Below, piece by piece: positions 17,141 to 25,349 of a stretch of 64,000 nucleotides of DNA; the stretch's first letter is position 1, and each line of letters starts with the position of its first letter. The translations under genes and the position numbers were made by a program. This stretch comes from Flavivirga abyssicola (GTDB lineage: Bacteria; Bacteroidota; Bacteroidia; Flavobacteriales; Flavobacteriaceae): NCBI RefSeq assembly GCF_030540775.2, contig NZ_CP141266.1:1847001-1911000 (forward strand). The letters run 5' to 3'. The notes beneath the pieces are model-generated. The model was given only the letters and a program-made list of their open reading frames with translations, ran no database searches and was not told the DNA's origin.

Positions 17141-17187
17141 GAAATAAGATATAGCTTTTGCTTCACATAGTCTTTATGAAATAACGG

Positions 17188-17202
17188 GAAGTTGTAAACT
17201 TC
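17188..17202. repeat. REP-like palindrome 2
   Basis: GAAGTT and AACTTC form a short 6-bp stem around GTA, sharing the GAAGTTnnnAACTTC core of the stronger palindromes near the transposase. Confidence 0.5.
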
Positions 17203-17236
17203 ATCGGCCTTGTGTTTTTTTAACTTTTAAGTAAAG

Positions 17237-17259
17237 ATGCGAAGTTCTAAACTTCGCAT
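17237..17259. repeat. REP-like palindrome 3 (left of transposase)
   Basis: A perfect 10-bp stem, ATGCGAAGTT and AACTTCGCAT, around CTA, 42 nt before the transposase start. It pairs in design with 17913-17935 on the other side. Confidence 0.7.
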
Positions 17260-17300
17260 AGCAATATATTATTTGTAAGTTTAGTTTTATATATTTAAAT

Positions 17301-17903
17301 ATGGAAACAGACGGTTACAAAATTAGAGACCAATCTAAAGCTCATTATGTTACATTTACGGTTGTGGAATGGATAGATGTTTTTACAAGAAAAGCCTATA
17401 AAGATATTATAATAAAGAGTTTAGATTATTGTATTAAAGAAAAAGGAATGATAGTATATGGCTACGTAATTATGAGTAATCATATACATTTAGTATTACA
17501 AAGTGCTTCAAACGATTTATCAGGCTTGATTAGAGATTTCAAAAAATTCACGGCCAAAGCCATTATTAATCATATTAAAACAGAAATAGAAAGTAGACGA
17601 GAATGGATGTTAGATTTATTTTCAAAAGCAACAGGGACTCATAATAGAAATAAAGTATATCAATTTTGGAGATATGGTAACCATCCAGAGGAAATTTACA
17701 GTGAGAAATTTTTATGGTCTAAATTAGACTATATTCATTTAAATCCGGTTAGGTCTGGATTAGTTGAAAAAGCATCACATTATAAATATTCCAGTGCAAA
17801 AAATTATGTTGTTGGTGATGGTCTTTTGGATATTAATATGGCTAGCAACCCTGTTGTTAATGTGCATAATGACAATGCTTTTTATAAAAGTATTGTATGG
17901 TAA
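17301..17903 (+). CDS. REP-associated tyrosine transposase (RAYT, Y1 family)
   Basis: A 200-residue Y1-type (IS200-like) HUH nuclease. The metal-binding His-hydrophobic-His motif is MSNHIHLVLQ (about residues 58-67). The catalytic Tyr is probably one of those around HLNPVRSGLVE and HYKYSSAKNY (about 153-175). The length and the HLNPVRSGLVE stretch fit the RAYT group, domesticated single-copy relatives that act on short palindromes. Such palindromes with the core CGAAGTTnnnAACTTCG lie on both sides. It was probably involved in spreading them, and its insertion between toxin cassettes and the secretion operon marks this stretch as recombination-prone. Confidence 0.9.
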   Translation: METDGYKIRDQSKAHYVTFTVVEWIDVFTRKAYKDIIIKSLDYCIKEKGMIVYGYVIMSNHIHLVLQSASNDLSGLIRDFKKFTAKAIINHIKTEIESRREWMLDLFSKATGTHNRNKVYQFWRYGNHPEEIYSEKFLWSKLDYIHLNPVRSGLVEKASHYKYSSAKNYVVGDGLLDINMASNPVVNVHNDNAFYKSIVW

Positions 17904-17912
17904 TAATTAAAG

Positions 17913-17935
17913 CTTCGAAGTTACAAACTTCGAAG
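17913..17935. repeat. REP-like palindrome 4 (right of transposase)
   Basis: A perfect 10-bp stem, CTTCGAAGTT and AACTTCGAAG, around ACA, 10 nt after the transposase stop. The rest of the 373-nt gap 17904-18276 holds no gene that I can see, only the regulated promoter at 18195-18251. Confidence 0.7.
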
Positions 17936-18194
17936 AGCGGGATTTGTAACCATGACTTCTCTATTAACAGTTTTCAAATAAAATAGTTATAATTTTACTT
18001 ATAGTTATACTTTTATTTAACAATAGTTAAATTTTGTCATTAAGCTCTCGATAGCACAGGCTTGTAGTCTGTAGATGCCAAATAAATGGCTCTGTAATCT
18101 AAAGGCTTTCCAGTTAGTTTTCGTATGTGTTAGAGTTCGACTGTGTTGGATGACAAGAATGAATAAGAAATAAAAAATAAACTTTTTAAAAAAA

Positions 18195-18251
18195 CCTTAC
18201 TAAAAGTAAGGGAAAACCTTACTTTTTATTCAGCGAGAAGAAATACCTTTA
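18195..18251 (+). promoter_or_regulatory. Regulated promoter of the 18.3-26.5 kb operon
   Basis: Half-sites CCTTACT (18195-18201), AGTAAGG (18205-18211) and CCTTACT (18217-18223) are followed after exactly 20 nt by a -7-like box TACCTTTA (18244-18251). The 29-bp core 18195-18223 is the exact reverse complement of 2245-2273 in the response regulator promoter. Transcription would start near 18258, 20 nt before the ATG. Confidence 0.75.
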
Positions 18252-18276
18252 TTTATTAATTTTTTTAATAAATAAA

Positions 18277-19005
18277 ATGCCAAAATATCTTTTAATAATT
18301 GCCTTTATAGTAGTAATTACTACGGGTTGTAAAACAGCTTCAATATTTCAAGAATCTCAGACCAGTACCAAACAACAAGTGCCTTTAGGGGGTGTTGGTT
18401 TGGAAAAAGATTTTATGCTGCAACAAGGTTTTAATAGCACAGCAACACCAAAATATGCAGAACCTGTTAAAATATCAGCTTTAATAAAACCATTTACAAA
18501 ACAAGTATACAAATCGTTTTTAAAAGCGAAAGTGTCGCAATCTGCAGATGTTGCTATTGATTATGTTGATTCACTGGAAGTAAAACCAAAGTTTATTCAA
18601 TTAAAAATTGCAGACAAAGTAACACTTATTAAATCTCTTAATAACAATAATAATAGAGAGGTAAAAGATTATTTAAGTCATAATAAAGCAGCAAGCATTG
18701 TTTCTAGTATATCAATAGCTTTTAGTAAGCAAGATTTAAAATTAATCCAGCAAGCAGATGCTGTGTTTTTAGTAGAAAGCGGTATGAAAAATTACGCTTT
18801 ACAGCTATACCAAGAAGGGAAAAAGAAAGATCTAATTCAATTTAATAAAGGGATTGTATTTGCTTACAAAACGGCTAATTGCTGCTGGCAAGAAAATAAA
18901 AGACATCAAATACATATTGTTGATTTAGTAAATGAGTTTAGTCATTGCCCTAATAAAACGTATCGAAATTCAGAACGTGCTAAAAAAGAAATAAAATTAT
19001 TCTAA
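18277..19005 (+). CDS. Lipoprotein of unknown function, first gene of the secretion operon
   Basis: A 242-residue protein with a lipoprotein signal (MPKYLLIIAFIVVITTGC, lipid Cys at 18). The mature part has no domain I recognise; a CCWQ motif near residue 207 and another Cys near 228 could form a disulfide. It stands directly behind the three-half-site promoter and 3 nt before the next lipoprotein gene, leading an operon that ends with pseudopilin and GspF genes. It may be a pilotin-like or outer-membrane part of that machine, but this is only position-based. Confidence 0.75.
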   Translation: MPKYLLIIAFIVVITTGCKTASIFQESQTSTKQQVPLGGVGLEKDFMLQQGFNSTATPKYAEPVKISALIKPFTKQVYKSFLKAKVSQSADVAIDYVDSLEVKPKFIQLKIADKVTLIKSLNNNNNREVKDYLSHNKAASIVSSISIAFSKQDLKLIQQADAVFLVESGMKNYALQLYQEGKKKDLIQFNKGIVFAYKTANCCWQENKRHQIHIVDLVNEFSHCPNKTYRNSERAKKEIKLF

Positions 19006-19008
19006 TTT

Positions 19009-19677
19009 ATGAAATTAATAAAGAACATAGTATTTATTTTGGTTTTAGCTTTCTGCTTTGTGGGGTGTGAATATATTACCGAAGTAGCCGATATTTCAGA
19101 AAAGACAGTAGTAGGACTGGCTCCAAAAAGTAATACAATAGTAACAGACAGGGATGTTGTTTTCTCATGGAACCCTGTAGCAGATGCAGAAAACTACAAA
19201 CTCCAAATAGCAACGCCAAATTTCGAGAATGCTTCACAAATAGTAACAGACTCTACCATGTCAGTTTTATCATTTACAAAAACATTAAGTTCTGGTAATT
19301 ACGAATGGCGGGTACGTGCTGAAAATTCAGAATATGCAACAGCCTATACAGTTCATGAGTTTATACTTACGGAGTCTCCCCCTAAAGATATTTCCAACCA
19401 AGTAATAGCTTTAACAGCACCAACTAATAATGCCACATTTTCAACTACAGACCCTGTAAATTTTTCTTGGGAAACCGTTGAAGATGCAGATAGTTATGTG
19501 TTTCAAATAGCAATCCCAGATTTTGATAACCCAACAGAAGTTATTGAAGACAAAATTATTACAGAAACCAGTTTTTCTAAGAGTAATTTTGAGGTAGGAG
19601 ATTATGAATGGCGGGTAAAAGCAAAAAACTCAATCTATGAAACGGCATATACAACGCAAAGCTTTAAAGTTCAATAA
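19009..19677 (+). CDS. Lipoprotein with two fibronectin-type-III-like domains
   Basis: A 222-residue protein with a lipoprotein signal (KNIVFILVLAFCFVGC). Two similar domains follow (about 37-124 and 135-222), each with the pattern VxFSWxxVxDAxxYxxQIAxPxF and ending in YEWRVxAxNSxYxTAY. This is the Ig-like fold common in surface proteins of this phylum. The two repeats are clearly duplicates. It starts 3 nt after the previous lipoprotein gene and 21 nt before the first coiled-coil protein of the operon. It probably binds a partner or glycan at the cell surface; the partner is unknown. Confidence 0.8.
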   Translation: MKLIKNIVFILVLAFCFVGCEYITEVADISEKTVVGLAPKSNTIVTDRDVVFSWNPVADAENYKLQIATPNFENASQIVTDSTMSVLSFTKTLSSGNYEWRVRAENSEYATAYTVHEFILTESPPKDISNQVIALTAPTNNATFSTTDPVNFSWETVEDADSYVFQIAIPDFDNPTEVIEDKIITETSFSKSNFEVGDYEWRVKAKNSIYETAYTTQSFKVQ

Positions 19678-19698
19678 TCATTAATAGAAACAAAAACC

Positions 19699-20808
19699 AT
19701 GAGAAAAGTAATTTTAATTTTAGTTTTAATGATCGGTCATTTGTGTTTTGGACAAATAGCTGAACTGAATAGAGATAATCAATCAGCTATATCTTTTTTA
19801 CCAGGTAATGGAAATTCTATTTTTCATATTAGCCATGGATTAAATAATGATTTGAATATTTCTGAGGGAATAAATGTAGGAGGGGGAAATATTATGACTA
19901 TTAAAAACATTGGGCTTATAGGTATTGGTACAACAAATCCCGCTTATAAATTAGATGTAAACGGTACAGGAAGATTTACAAGTAATTTGCTTATTGGAGA
20001 CCCTAATGGAGCAAGAACGGAAATAAATACAAGTACTAATCATAAAATATATGCTCCAACAAATATAAAAACTATTGATCTTGATGGTAATTATCAAGGG
20101 GGTGGTTTTGTAGGTGTTTATAGGGCAGATATTTTTAATAACCCGGTGGCAATGCATGCAAGGGTAGATTACAATATGCAATATTTAAAAGTAGATAAGT
20201 TTACAGATAATGGAGTTCATGCTGATGGGGCAAAGCTTATAAGTATTTTGGATACTGGAGATACAGAAGCTTTAACAGGATTACAATTGAATACTACAAA
20301 TAGTGCTATAGTTATTGGCAGTTGGATAGGTTATGAAAAAAATAAAGGTTATGGTCTTATAAATAGATATAAAACAAAGTTCGAGAAAGATTTATATATA
20401 ACATCAGGTAATGTGGGGATCGGTACAATAACTCCAGACGCAAAACTTGCCGTAAAAGGAAACATCCACACCAATGAAGTAAAAGTAGATTTATTAGGAG
20501 CAGTAGTCCCAGACTATGTTTTTTACAAAGATTATGATTTAAAAACATTAACAGAAGTAGAAAATTATATTACTAAAAAAGGGCATTTACCTAATATTCC
20601 ATCAGCAAAGCAAATGGAAAAAGAAGGCATTATGCTTAAGGAAATGAATTTAAAATTCCTGGAAAAAATAGAAGAGTTAACTCTATACACTATCAATCAA
20701 GAGAAAGATATAAATAAACTTAAAAAAGAAAATCAAGATTTAAAACGTATCAATTCTAAACTTCTCGAATTACAAAAAAGACTTGAAAAACTGGAATCTA
20801 AAAAGTAA
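19699..20808 (+). CDS. Secreted fibre-like protein with IEELTLYTI C-terminal module
   Basis: A 369-residue protein with a signal peptide (MRKVILILVLMIGHLCFG). It has two GIGTTNPAYKLDVNG-type motifs (around residues 74-88 and 236-250), typical of fibre-like proteins in Flavobacteriia, then the module DYVFYKDYDLKTLTEVENYI, HLPNIPSAKQMEKEGI, FLEKIEELTLYTI and a Lys/Glu coiled coil to the end. Similar modules end the proteins at 2536, 20842 and 22005. Proteins of this type resemble phage tail fibres, but no phage genes are nearby and all four have Sec signals. It is probably an extracellular trimer linked to the neighbouring secretion/pilus machine. Confidence 0.8.
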   Translation: MRKVILILVLMIGHLCFGQIAELNRDNQSAISFLPGNGNSIFHISHGLNNDLNISEGINVGGGNIMTIKNIGLIGIGTTNPAYKLDVNGTGRFTSNLLIGDPNGARTEINTSTNHKIYAPTNIKTIDLDGNYQGGGFVGVYRADIFNNPVAMHARVDYNMQYLKVDKFTDNGVHADGAKLISILDTGDTEALTGLQLNTTNSAIVIGSWIGYEKNKGYGLINRYKTKFEKDLYITSGNVGIGTITPDAKLAVKGNIHTNEVKVDLLGAVVPDYVFYKDYDLKTLTEVENYITKKGHLPNIPSAKQMEKEGIMLKEMNLKFLEKIEELTLYTINQEKDINKLKKENQDLKRINSKLLELQKRLEKLESKK

Positions 20809-20841
20809 AAACTGTATCCAAAATTTAATAAAAATAAAACC

Positions 20842-21936
20842 ATGAAAAAAACAGCAATTATTTTAAGTTTAATATTAAGTCATTTAAGTTTTTCTCAAAT
20901 TACACACCCTGGAGTAACATCTACAGCTAGTGCTGCTGGAGATCATGCCTTTGTAGGAACTAAATCCGATGGTGTATTTTCAAATTGGTTAAATACAGGT
21001 TATAGTGCTACAGCATATAACCTCTTAGGATTTACAAACCAACATGCTGGATTTGGTATTGCAGATGGTAATAATATTGTTTCCCCTATGGTATGGATGT
21101 ATGCTAATGATCGAAATGCTTTTAGAGTAAGAACTATTAATTTTAATACAGATATAACTAGTGGAACAGATTTATTTACTGTAAGAGCAAATGGCAATAT
21201 AGGTATTGGTACAACAAACCCTTTAGCAAAATTAGATATAAGTGGCAATTTTGTTTTTAAGACAGGTACTACAAGTGATAATCATAGTATGACTACTTAC
21301 GATAATAGTGGAACGGCTAGAGCCTATTTAGCATTTACAACAGGAAGAACTCAATTTAGCTTGAGTAATATAAGTGGACAAGAAGTATTTAATTTAAATA
21401 CAGGTAGTTTGGGTGTAGATAATGTTTATATACATATGCCAAAAGCTGATTCAAGATTTGTGATATCTGGTTATGGAGATTATAAACCTGAACATAAATT
21501 TATTATTAGAAATGGAAGTGCACTCATAGAGGGGGATATGTTTTCAACTGGGAATATTGGCATCGGCACTACAGATACCATAGGCTATAAATTAGCTGTT
21601 AATGGAACAATAAGAGCGAAAGAAATAAAAGTAGAAACAGGGTGGGCAGATTTTGTTTTCGAAAACACATACAATCTACCAACACTAAAAGACGTAGAAC
21701 AACACATAAAAGAAAAAGGCCATTTAAAAGATATTCCTTCTGCCAAAGAAGTAGCTGAAAATGGTATTTTTTTAGGGGAAATGGATTCTAAGTTGTTACA
21801 AAAGATAGAGGAATTAACACTTTATACGATTCAACAAGAAAAGAAAATCGAAAAACTTGAAAAAGAAAATCAAGGGTTGAAATCGCTATCTGAACGATTA
21901 ACAGAAATTGAAAAATTACTAGAATCCCCAAAATAA
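20842..21936 (+). CDS. Secreted fibre-like protein, second of three in the operon
   Basis: A 364-residue protein with a signal peptide (MKKTAIILSLILSHLSFS). It has two GIGTT motifs (GNIGIGTTNPLAKLDISG near residue 119; GNIGIGTTDTIGYKLAVNG near 238) followed by the shared C-terminal module (WADFVFENTYNLPTLKDVEQ, HLKDIPSAKEVAENGIFLGE, KIEELTLYTI) and a coiled coil. From 21591 to 21843 the DNA is almost identical to 22526-22778 in the next gene, so the module was copied recently between neighbours. The N-terminal parts of these proteins differ completely, which suggests a constant anchor with a variable front. Confidence 0.8.
   Translation: MKKTAIILSLILSHLSFSQITHPGVTSTASAAGDHAFVGTKSDGVFSNWLNTGYSATAYNLLGFTNQHAGFGIADGNNIVSPMVWMYANDRNAFRVRTINFNTDITSGTDLFTVRANGNIGIGTTNPLAKLDISGNFVFKTGTTSDNHSMTTYDNSGTARAYLAFTTGRTQFSLSNISGQEVFNLNTGSLGVDNVYIHMPKADSRFVISGYGDYKPEHKFIIRNGSALIEGDMFSTGNIGIGTTDTIGYKLAVNGTIRAKEIKVETGWADFVFENTYNLPTLKDVEQHIKEKGHLKDIPSAKEVAENGIFLGEMDSKLLQKIEELTLYTIQQEKKIEKLEKENQGLKSLSERLTEIEKLLESPK
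21591..21843 (+). repeat. Near-identical coding repeat, copy 1
   Basis: About 250 bp encoding the shared C-terminal module matches 22526-22778 with only scattered single-base differences, most of them synonymous. The first about 180 bp show only a few. This indicates recent duplication or gene conversion. Confidence 0.85.
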
Positions 21937-22004
21937 AAACTTTGTATCAATCTATCTGTATAGTTTAGACAAATGGATTCAAGTGTGAAAAACATATAGT
22001 TATT

Positions 22005-22859
22005 ATGAAAACAACAATTTTAAATATCATTCTTTTTTTATCTTTTAATGTCGCTCTTTCACAAACAAAAACTCAAGTTACAGTTTCAAATGGAGATGGT
22101 TGGTATCGAATTATAGAAGGTTCTTGGCAAGGAAGTGATATGATAAAAATATCTGAAATATCCGGAAGCAATATAGCAACCAATCTTACTATGCATGTAT
22201 CATTAATGGCATATGGACAAGGAGGTTCTATCAATATTGTTAATAATTCATTCTATAATTCAAATCATGTTAAAGAAATAAGAGGAGGAACAAGTAATGG
22301 AAAGTATGTCTTGGATGTTTATCTGGAAGGAGTTAATAATCCAACAAATATGTCTATTACGACAAACATTATAACCCCCTTAACCACTCCTATTTACAAC
22401 CCTATAGACAATATAACCGGAAAAATAACAATTTCAGGAAAAATTATAGGAACTCAAAGTACTAGGTATCCTATTTATTTTTCAAATAATGTAGGAATAG
22501 GTACAGTAAATACAGGCGGTTGGGAATTAGCTGTTAATGGAAAAATAAGAGCGAAAGAAATAAAAGTAGAAACAGGTTGGGCAGATTTTGTTTTCGAAAA
22601 CACATACAATCTACCAACACTAAAAGACGTAGAACAACACATAAAAGAAAAAGGCCATTTAAAAGACATTCCTTCTGCCAAAGAAGTAGCTGAAAATGGT
22701 ATTTTTTTAGGAGAAATGGATTCTAAGTTGTTGCAAAAAATAGAAGAATTAACCCTATATACCATCAATCAAGAAAAGCGCATAGAAAGTTTAGAATCTA
22801 AAAATGAAACCCTTATTTTGTTAGTTGAAAAACTGTTAGAAAAAGCAAGTGAAGAATAA
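22005..22859 (+). CDS. Secreted fibre-like protein, third of three in the operon
   Basis: A 284-residue protein with a signal peptide (MKTTILNIILFLSFNVALS). The first half has no recognised domain and is unlike its neighbours. A NNVGIGTVNTGGWELAVNG motif near residue 165 leads into the shared module (KIEELTLYTI near 245-254) and a short coiled coil. Its stop lies 11 nt inside the GspC/PilP-like gene, so translation of a secreted fibre protein and of the machine component is coupled. This is the strongest local evidence that the fibre proteins belong to the machine. Confidence 0.8.
   Translation: MKTTILNIILFLSFNVALSQTKTQVTVSNGDGWYRIIEGSWQGSDMIKISEISGSNIATNLTMHVSLMAYGQGGSINIVNNSFYNSNHVKEIRGGTSNGKYVLDVYLEGVNNPTNMSITTNIITPLTTPIYNPIDNITGKITISGKIIGTQSTRYPIYFSNNVGIGTVNTGGWELAVNGKIRAKEIKVETGWADFVFENTYNLPTLKDVEQHIKEKGHLKDIPSAKEVAENGIFLGEMDSKLLQKIEELTLYTINQEKRIESLESKNETLILLVEKLLEKASEE
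22526..22778 (+). repeat. Near-identical coding repeat, copy 2
   Basis: Second copy of the module described at 21591-21843, offset by 935 bp, in the same frame of the next gene. Confidence 0.85.
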
Positions 22860-23310
22860 AACGAAAACATATGCATTATTAGCTTTGGTTTTAGGCATTT
22901 GGGGCATCATAGGATATAGAATAGTGTCTACGATAAATCCATCTGCTCCGGACGTTGTTCAGCAAGTTTTTGAAGTATCCTTTAATCCTAAAACAAATAC
23001 AAAAGTAGATACCTTTTCTATTCAAGTGGTGAATAGAGACCCTTTTTTGGGTACCTTATTAGTAAAAAAGAAACCCAATAAAACGGTTAAAAGACCGACA
23101 CAACCAAAAGTTGTTTGGCTACCAGTTTTATACCATGGCAGTATTTCAAAACAAAACACAAAAGCGAAAGTGTTCATTGTTTCAATTAATGGACAACAAA
23201 ATCTTATGAAAATAGGGCAAACCATTAATGACGTTAAGTTAATAAAGGGAAATAACAACAGTATAACGGTAACCTATAAAAGAGCAAGAAAAACCATTCA
23301 GAAAACATGA
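22849..23310 (+). CDS. GspC/PilP-like inner-membrane component
   Basis: A 153-residue protein starting at a GTG that overlaps the previous gene by 11 nt. One transmembrane helix (about 8-26) is followed by a linker with VNRDPFLG, a phrase typical of GspC/PilP linkers, and a small beta domain (VLYHGSISKQNTKAKVFIVS, then QTINDVKLIKGNNNSITVTY) that fits the HR domain of GspC. In type II systems this domain connects the inner-membrane platform to the secretin. No secretin gene is in the window. The family call is based on layout and short motifs, so it is moderately sure. Confidence 0.65.
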   Translation: MKNKTKTYALLALVLGIWGIIGYRIVSTINPSAPDVVQQVFEVSFNPKTNTKVDTFSIQVVNRDPFLGTLLVKKKPNKTVKRPTQPKVVWLPVLYHGSISKQNTKAKVFIVSINGQQNLMKIGQTINDVKLIKGNNNSITVTYKRARKTIQKT

Positions 23311-24575
23311 TGTTTTTAAAATTAAAAGCAGGCGCCTTACAACTTACTATGTTTGTTGTGGTAGTTATAGCTTTGTTGCTAGCAGTTTTTATCATTTTAA
23401 TACATACCCATAAAACCTTTAAAATTCAAACTGATTTTATATTAGAAACAGTAAACAATACCGATAAGGGCATTAACTATGCTTTGCAAAATACGTTTCA
23501 ATTAAATGATACTATTTCGGTTAACTTAAATGATGAAAACTATAAAACATTAAAAATACATCGTGATTATTGGGGGCTTTTTGAAAAAGTAACAACCGTT
23601 TCCAATATAAAAACCAATAGCTTTAAAAAAACGGCCTTGGTAGGAGCCGCGCAACAGGAAATTAATAGAACAGCATTATACATAGAAGACAATAACAGGC
23701 CTCTCGTATTAGTAGGTAATACCAAAATAAAAGGAGTAGCCTATATCCCAAAACAGGGCATTCGTACAGGAAATATTTCTGGACATTCTTATTATGGAGA
23801 GCACCTTATTTATGGTAAAGAAAAAACAAGCACAAAATTACCAGAGCTCCTACCAGAAATACATCAACAGATAAAAACAATAGCCAGCTTATATAAAGGC
23901 TTAGACAAGGATCAATTTTTAGATTTAAGTCGAAGCAGAATACAACAAAATTCGTTTTATAAACCATTGCAAATTATCTATGATCCATTAACTATCAACC
24001 TTTCGGAAGTATCATTGACAGGGTATATTTTAGTACAATCTGAAACCAAAATTATTGTAGATGCCTCTTCAAATTTAAAAGACGTTGTATTAATAGCTCC
24101 GAAAATAGAACTTAGAAATCATGTTGAAGGTGGATTTCAAGCCTTTGCAACCAAAGAAATCACAGTTGGGAAAAATTGTAAATTACAGTATCCAAGTGCC
24201 TTAGTTTTAAAAGAAATAAATAACACAACAAAGATAGTAGACAACACAAAAGAAACCCCACTTATTAAAATAAAAAAAGGTTCTAAAATAAAAGGAATTA
24301 TTACCTATCTGGGAAGCATTAAGAATTATAAATCGCAAGTTTTTATAGATGAAAATGTCACGATCACAGGAGAAGTATATTGCGATCGAAATCTAGAACT
24401 ATTAGGAAAGGTATATGGCAGTGTGTATACCTCTGGATTTGTTGCCAATCAATCAGGATCTGTATATCAAAATCACATATATAACGGTACCATAGACATT
24501 GATAATCTGCCACAAGAATATATCGGGCTTCCATTTAAAAACGCTAAAAAAGGGATTGCAAAATGGCTGTACTAA
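23307..24575 (+). CDS. GspK/PilX-like pseudopilin with a beta-helical domain
   Basis: A 422-residue protein. The N-terminus (KLKAGALQLTMFVVVVIALLLAV as leader plus helix) aligns position by position with the prepilin at 24885 but has Met where the +5 Glu would be, as tip pseudopilins of the GspK type lack this Glu. From about residue 130 the chain has short beta-strand repeats (LVLVGNTKIKGVAYIPKQG, IKKGSKIKGIITYLGSIK, NVTITGEVYCDRNLELLGKV) that resemble bactofilin-like or polymer-forming beta-helices. This fused domain is unusual for GspK. It overlaps its neighbours by 4 and 13 nt. It probably caps the pseudopilus. Confidence 0.65.
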   Translation: MMFLKLKAGALQLTMFVVVVIALLLAVFIILIHTHKTFKIQTDFILETVNNTDKGINYALQNTFQLNDTISVNLNDENYKTLKIHRDYWGLFEKVTTVSNIKTNSFKKTALVGAAQQEINRTALYIEDNNRPLVLVGNTKIKGVAYIPKQGIRTGNISGHSYYGEHLIYGKEKTSTKLPELLPEIHQQIKTIASLYKGLDKDQFLDLSRSRIQQNSFYKPLQIIYDPLTINLSEVSLTGYILVQSETKIIVDASSNLKDVVLIAPKIELRNHVEGGFQAFATKEITVGKNCKLQYPSALVLKEINNTTKIVDNTKETPLIKIKKGSKIKGIITYLGSIKNYKSQVFIDENVTITGEVYCDRNLELLGKVYGSVYTSGFVANQSGSVYQNHIYNGTIDIDNLPQEYIGLPFKNAKKGIAKWLY

Positions 24576-24895
24576 AAAAAATAAAAGCATCTACCCTAAT
24601 GGAAACTTTAGTGGCAACAGTGCTCCTGGTAGTAGTATTTATGATAGCCAGTATGATTTTAAATAATTTGTTTTCAAACACGATTAAAAATAACACTAGA
24701 AACATCAATGCTCATTTAAATGAACTGCAATACTTATATAAAAATAATAAACTAACGCTACCTTACTATGATGATTTTAAGGCTTGGGAAGTTTCTATCG
24801 AATCGGATAACAACAAAGGGCAGGGCATCATAGTATTCGAAGCAAAAAATCCAAAAACAGACAAAACCATTAATAGAAATAGTATTGAACACTAA
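24563..24895 (+). CDS. Prepilin, minor pseudopilin (GspI/J-like)
   Basis: A 110-residue protein with a class III signal: basic leader LKKIKA, then STLMETLVATVLLVVVFMIA, with Glu at +5 after cleavage at Ala. The mature globular part is small (about 70 residues). It overlaps the previous gene by 13 nt and the next by 11 nt. The TLMETLVA pattern is the one seen in GspI-type minor pseudopilins. The family call is sure; the exact subunit letter is not. Confidence 0.8.
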   Translation: MAVLKKIKASTLMETLVATVLLVVVFMIASMILNNLFSNTIKNNTRNINAHLNELQYLYKNNKLTLPYYDDFKAWEVSIESDNNKGQGIIVFEAKNPKTDKTINRNSIEH

Positions 24896-25349
24896 ACATA
24901 AAATAGGGGCCTTTACGTTAAGTGAAATGATTATTGTTATCATCATAACAAGCATTATTGTGGGGATGGCATTTTCTGTGCTGACTTTGGTTCAAAGACA
25001 TATGAGCAGTATTCAGAATAACTTTAATAAAAGTACAGAGCTTGTGAAGTTGGAACAATCGCTGAAGATAGATTTTAATAGATACTCAAAAATTGCATAT
25101 AATGAGATAGAAGATAAATTGATATTTACTTCAGAAATAGATGCTGTTGTTTATAAGTTTACCAATGACTATATTATTAAAGACCTAGATACTTTTAACC
25201 TTTCGCTACAGCATAAAACGGTCTTTTTTGATGGCGATAAAAAACAAAGCGGATTTATAGATGCCATTAGATTAGAGACCACTAAAGCGCTACAAAATCA
25301 GCAACTTTTTATATTTAAACAAAATGATGCAGCACAATACATGAATTAA
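24885..25349 (+). CDS. Prepilin, minor pseudopilin (GspH/J-like)
   Basis: A 154-residue protein from a TTG start at 24885, the only start that keeps the class III leader (KHKIGA then FTLSEMIIVIIITSIIVGMA, Glu at +5, Ala at -1). The soluble part has alternating strands (YNEIEDKLIFTSEIDAVVYK) as in GspH/GspJ. It overlaps the upstream gene by 11 nt, and its stop shares one base with the ATG of gspF. The family is clear; the subunit identity is tentative. Confidence 0.8.
   Translation: MNTKHKIGAFTLSEMIIVIIITSIIVGMAFSVLTLVQRHMSSIQNNFNKSTELVKLEQSLKIDFNRYSKIAYNEIEDKLIFTSEIDAVVYKFTNDYIIKDLDTFNLSLQHKTVFFDGDKKQSGFIDAIRLETTKALQNQQLFIFKQNDAAQYMN

Noticed and set aside
19699-22859. Phage tail fibre genes, suggesting a prophage
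   Set aside because: No capsid, terminase, tail or integrase genes are near, and the proteins have Sec signal peptides, so they are host-exported proteins.
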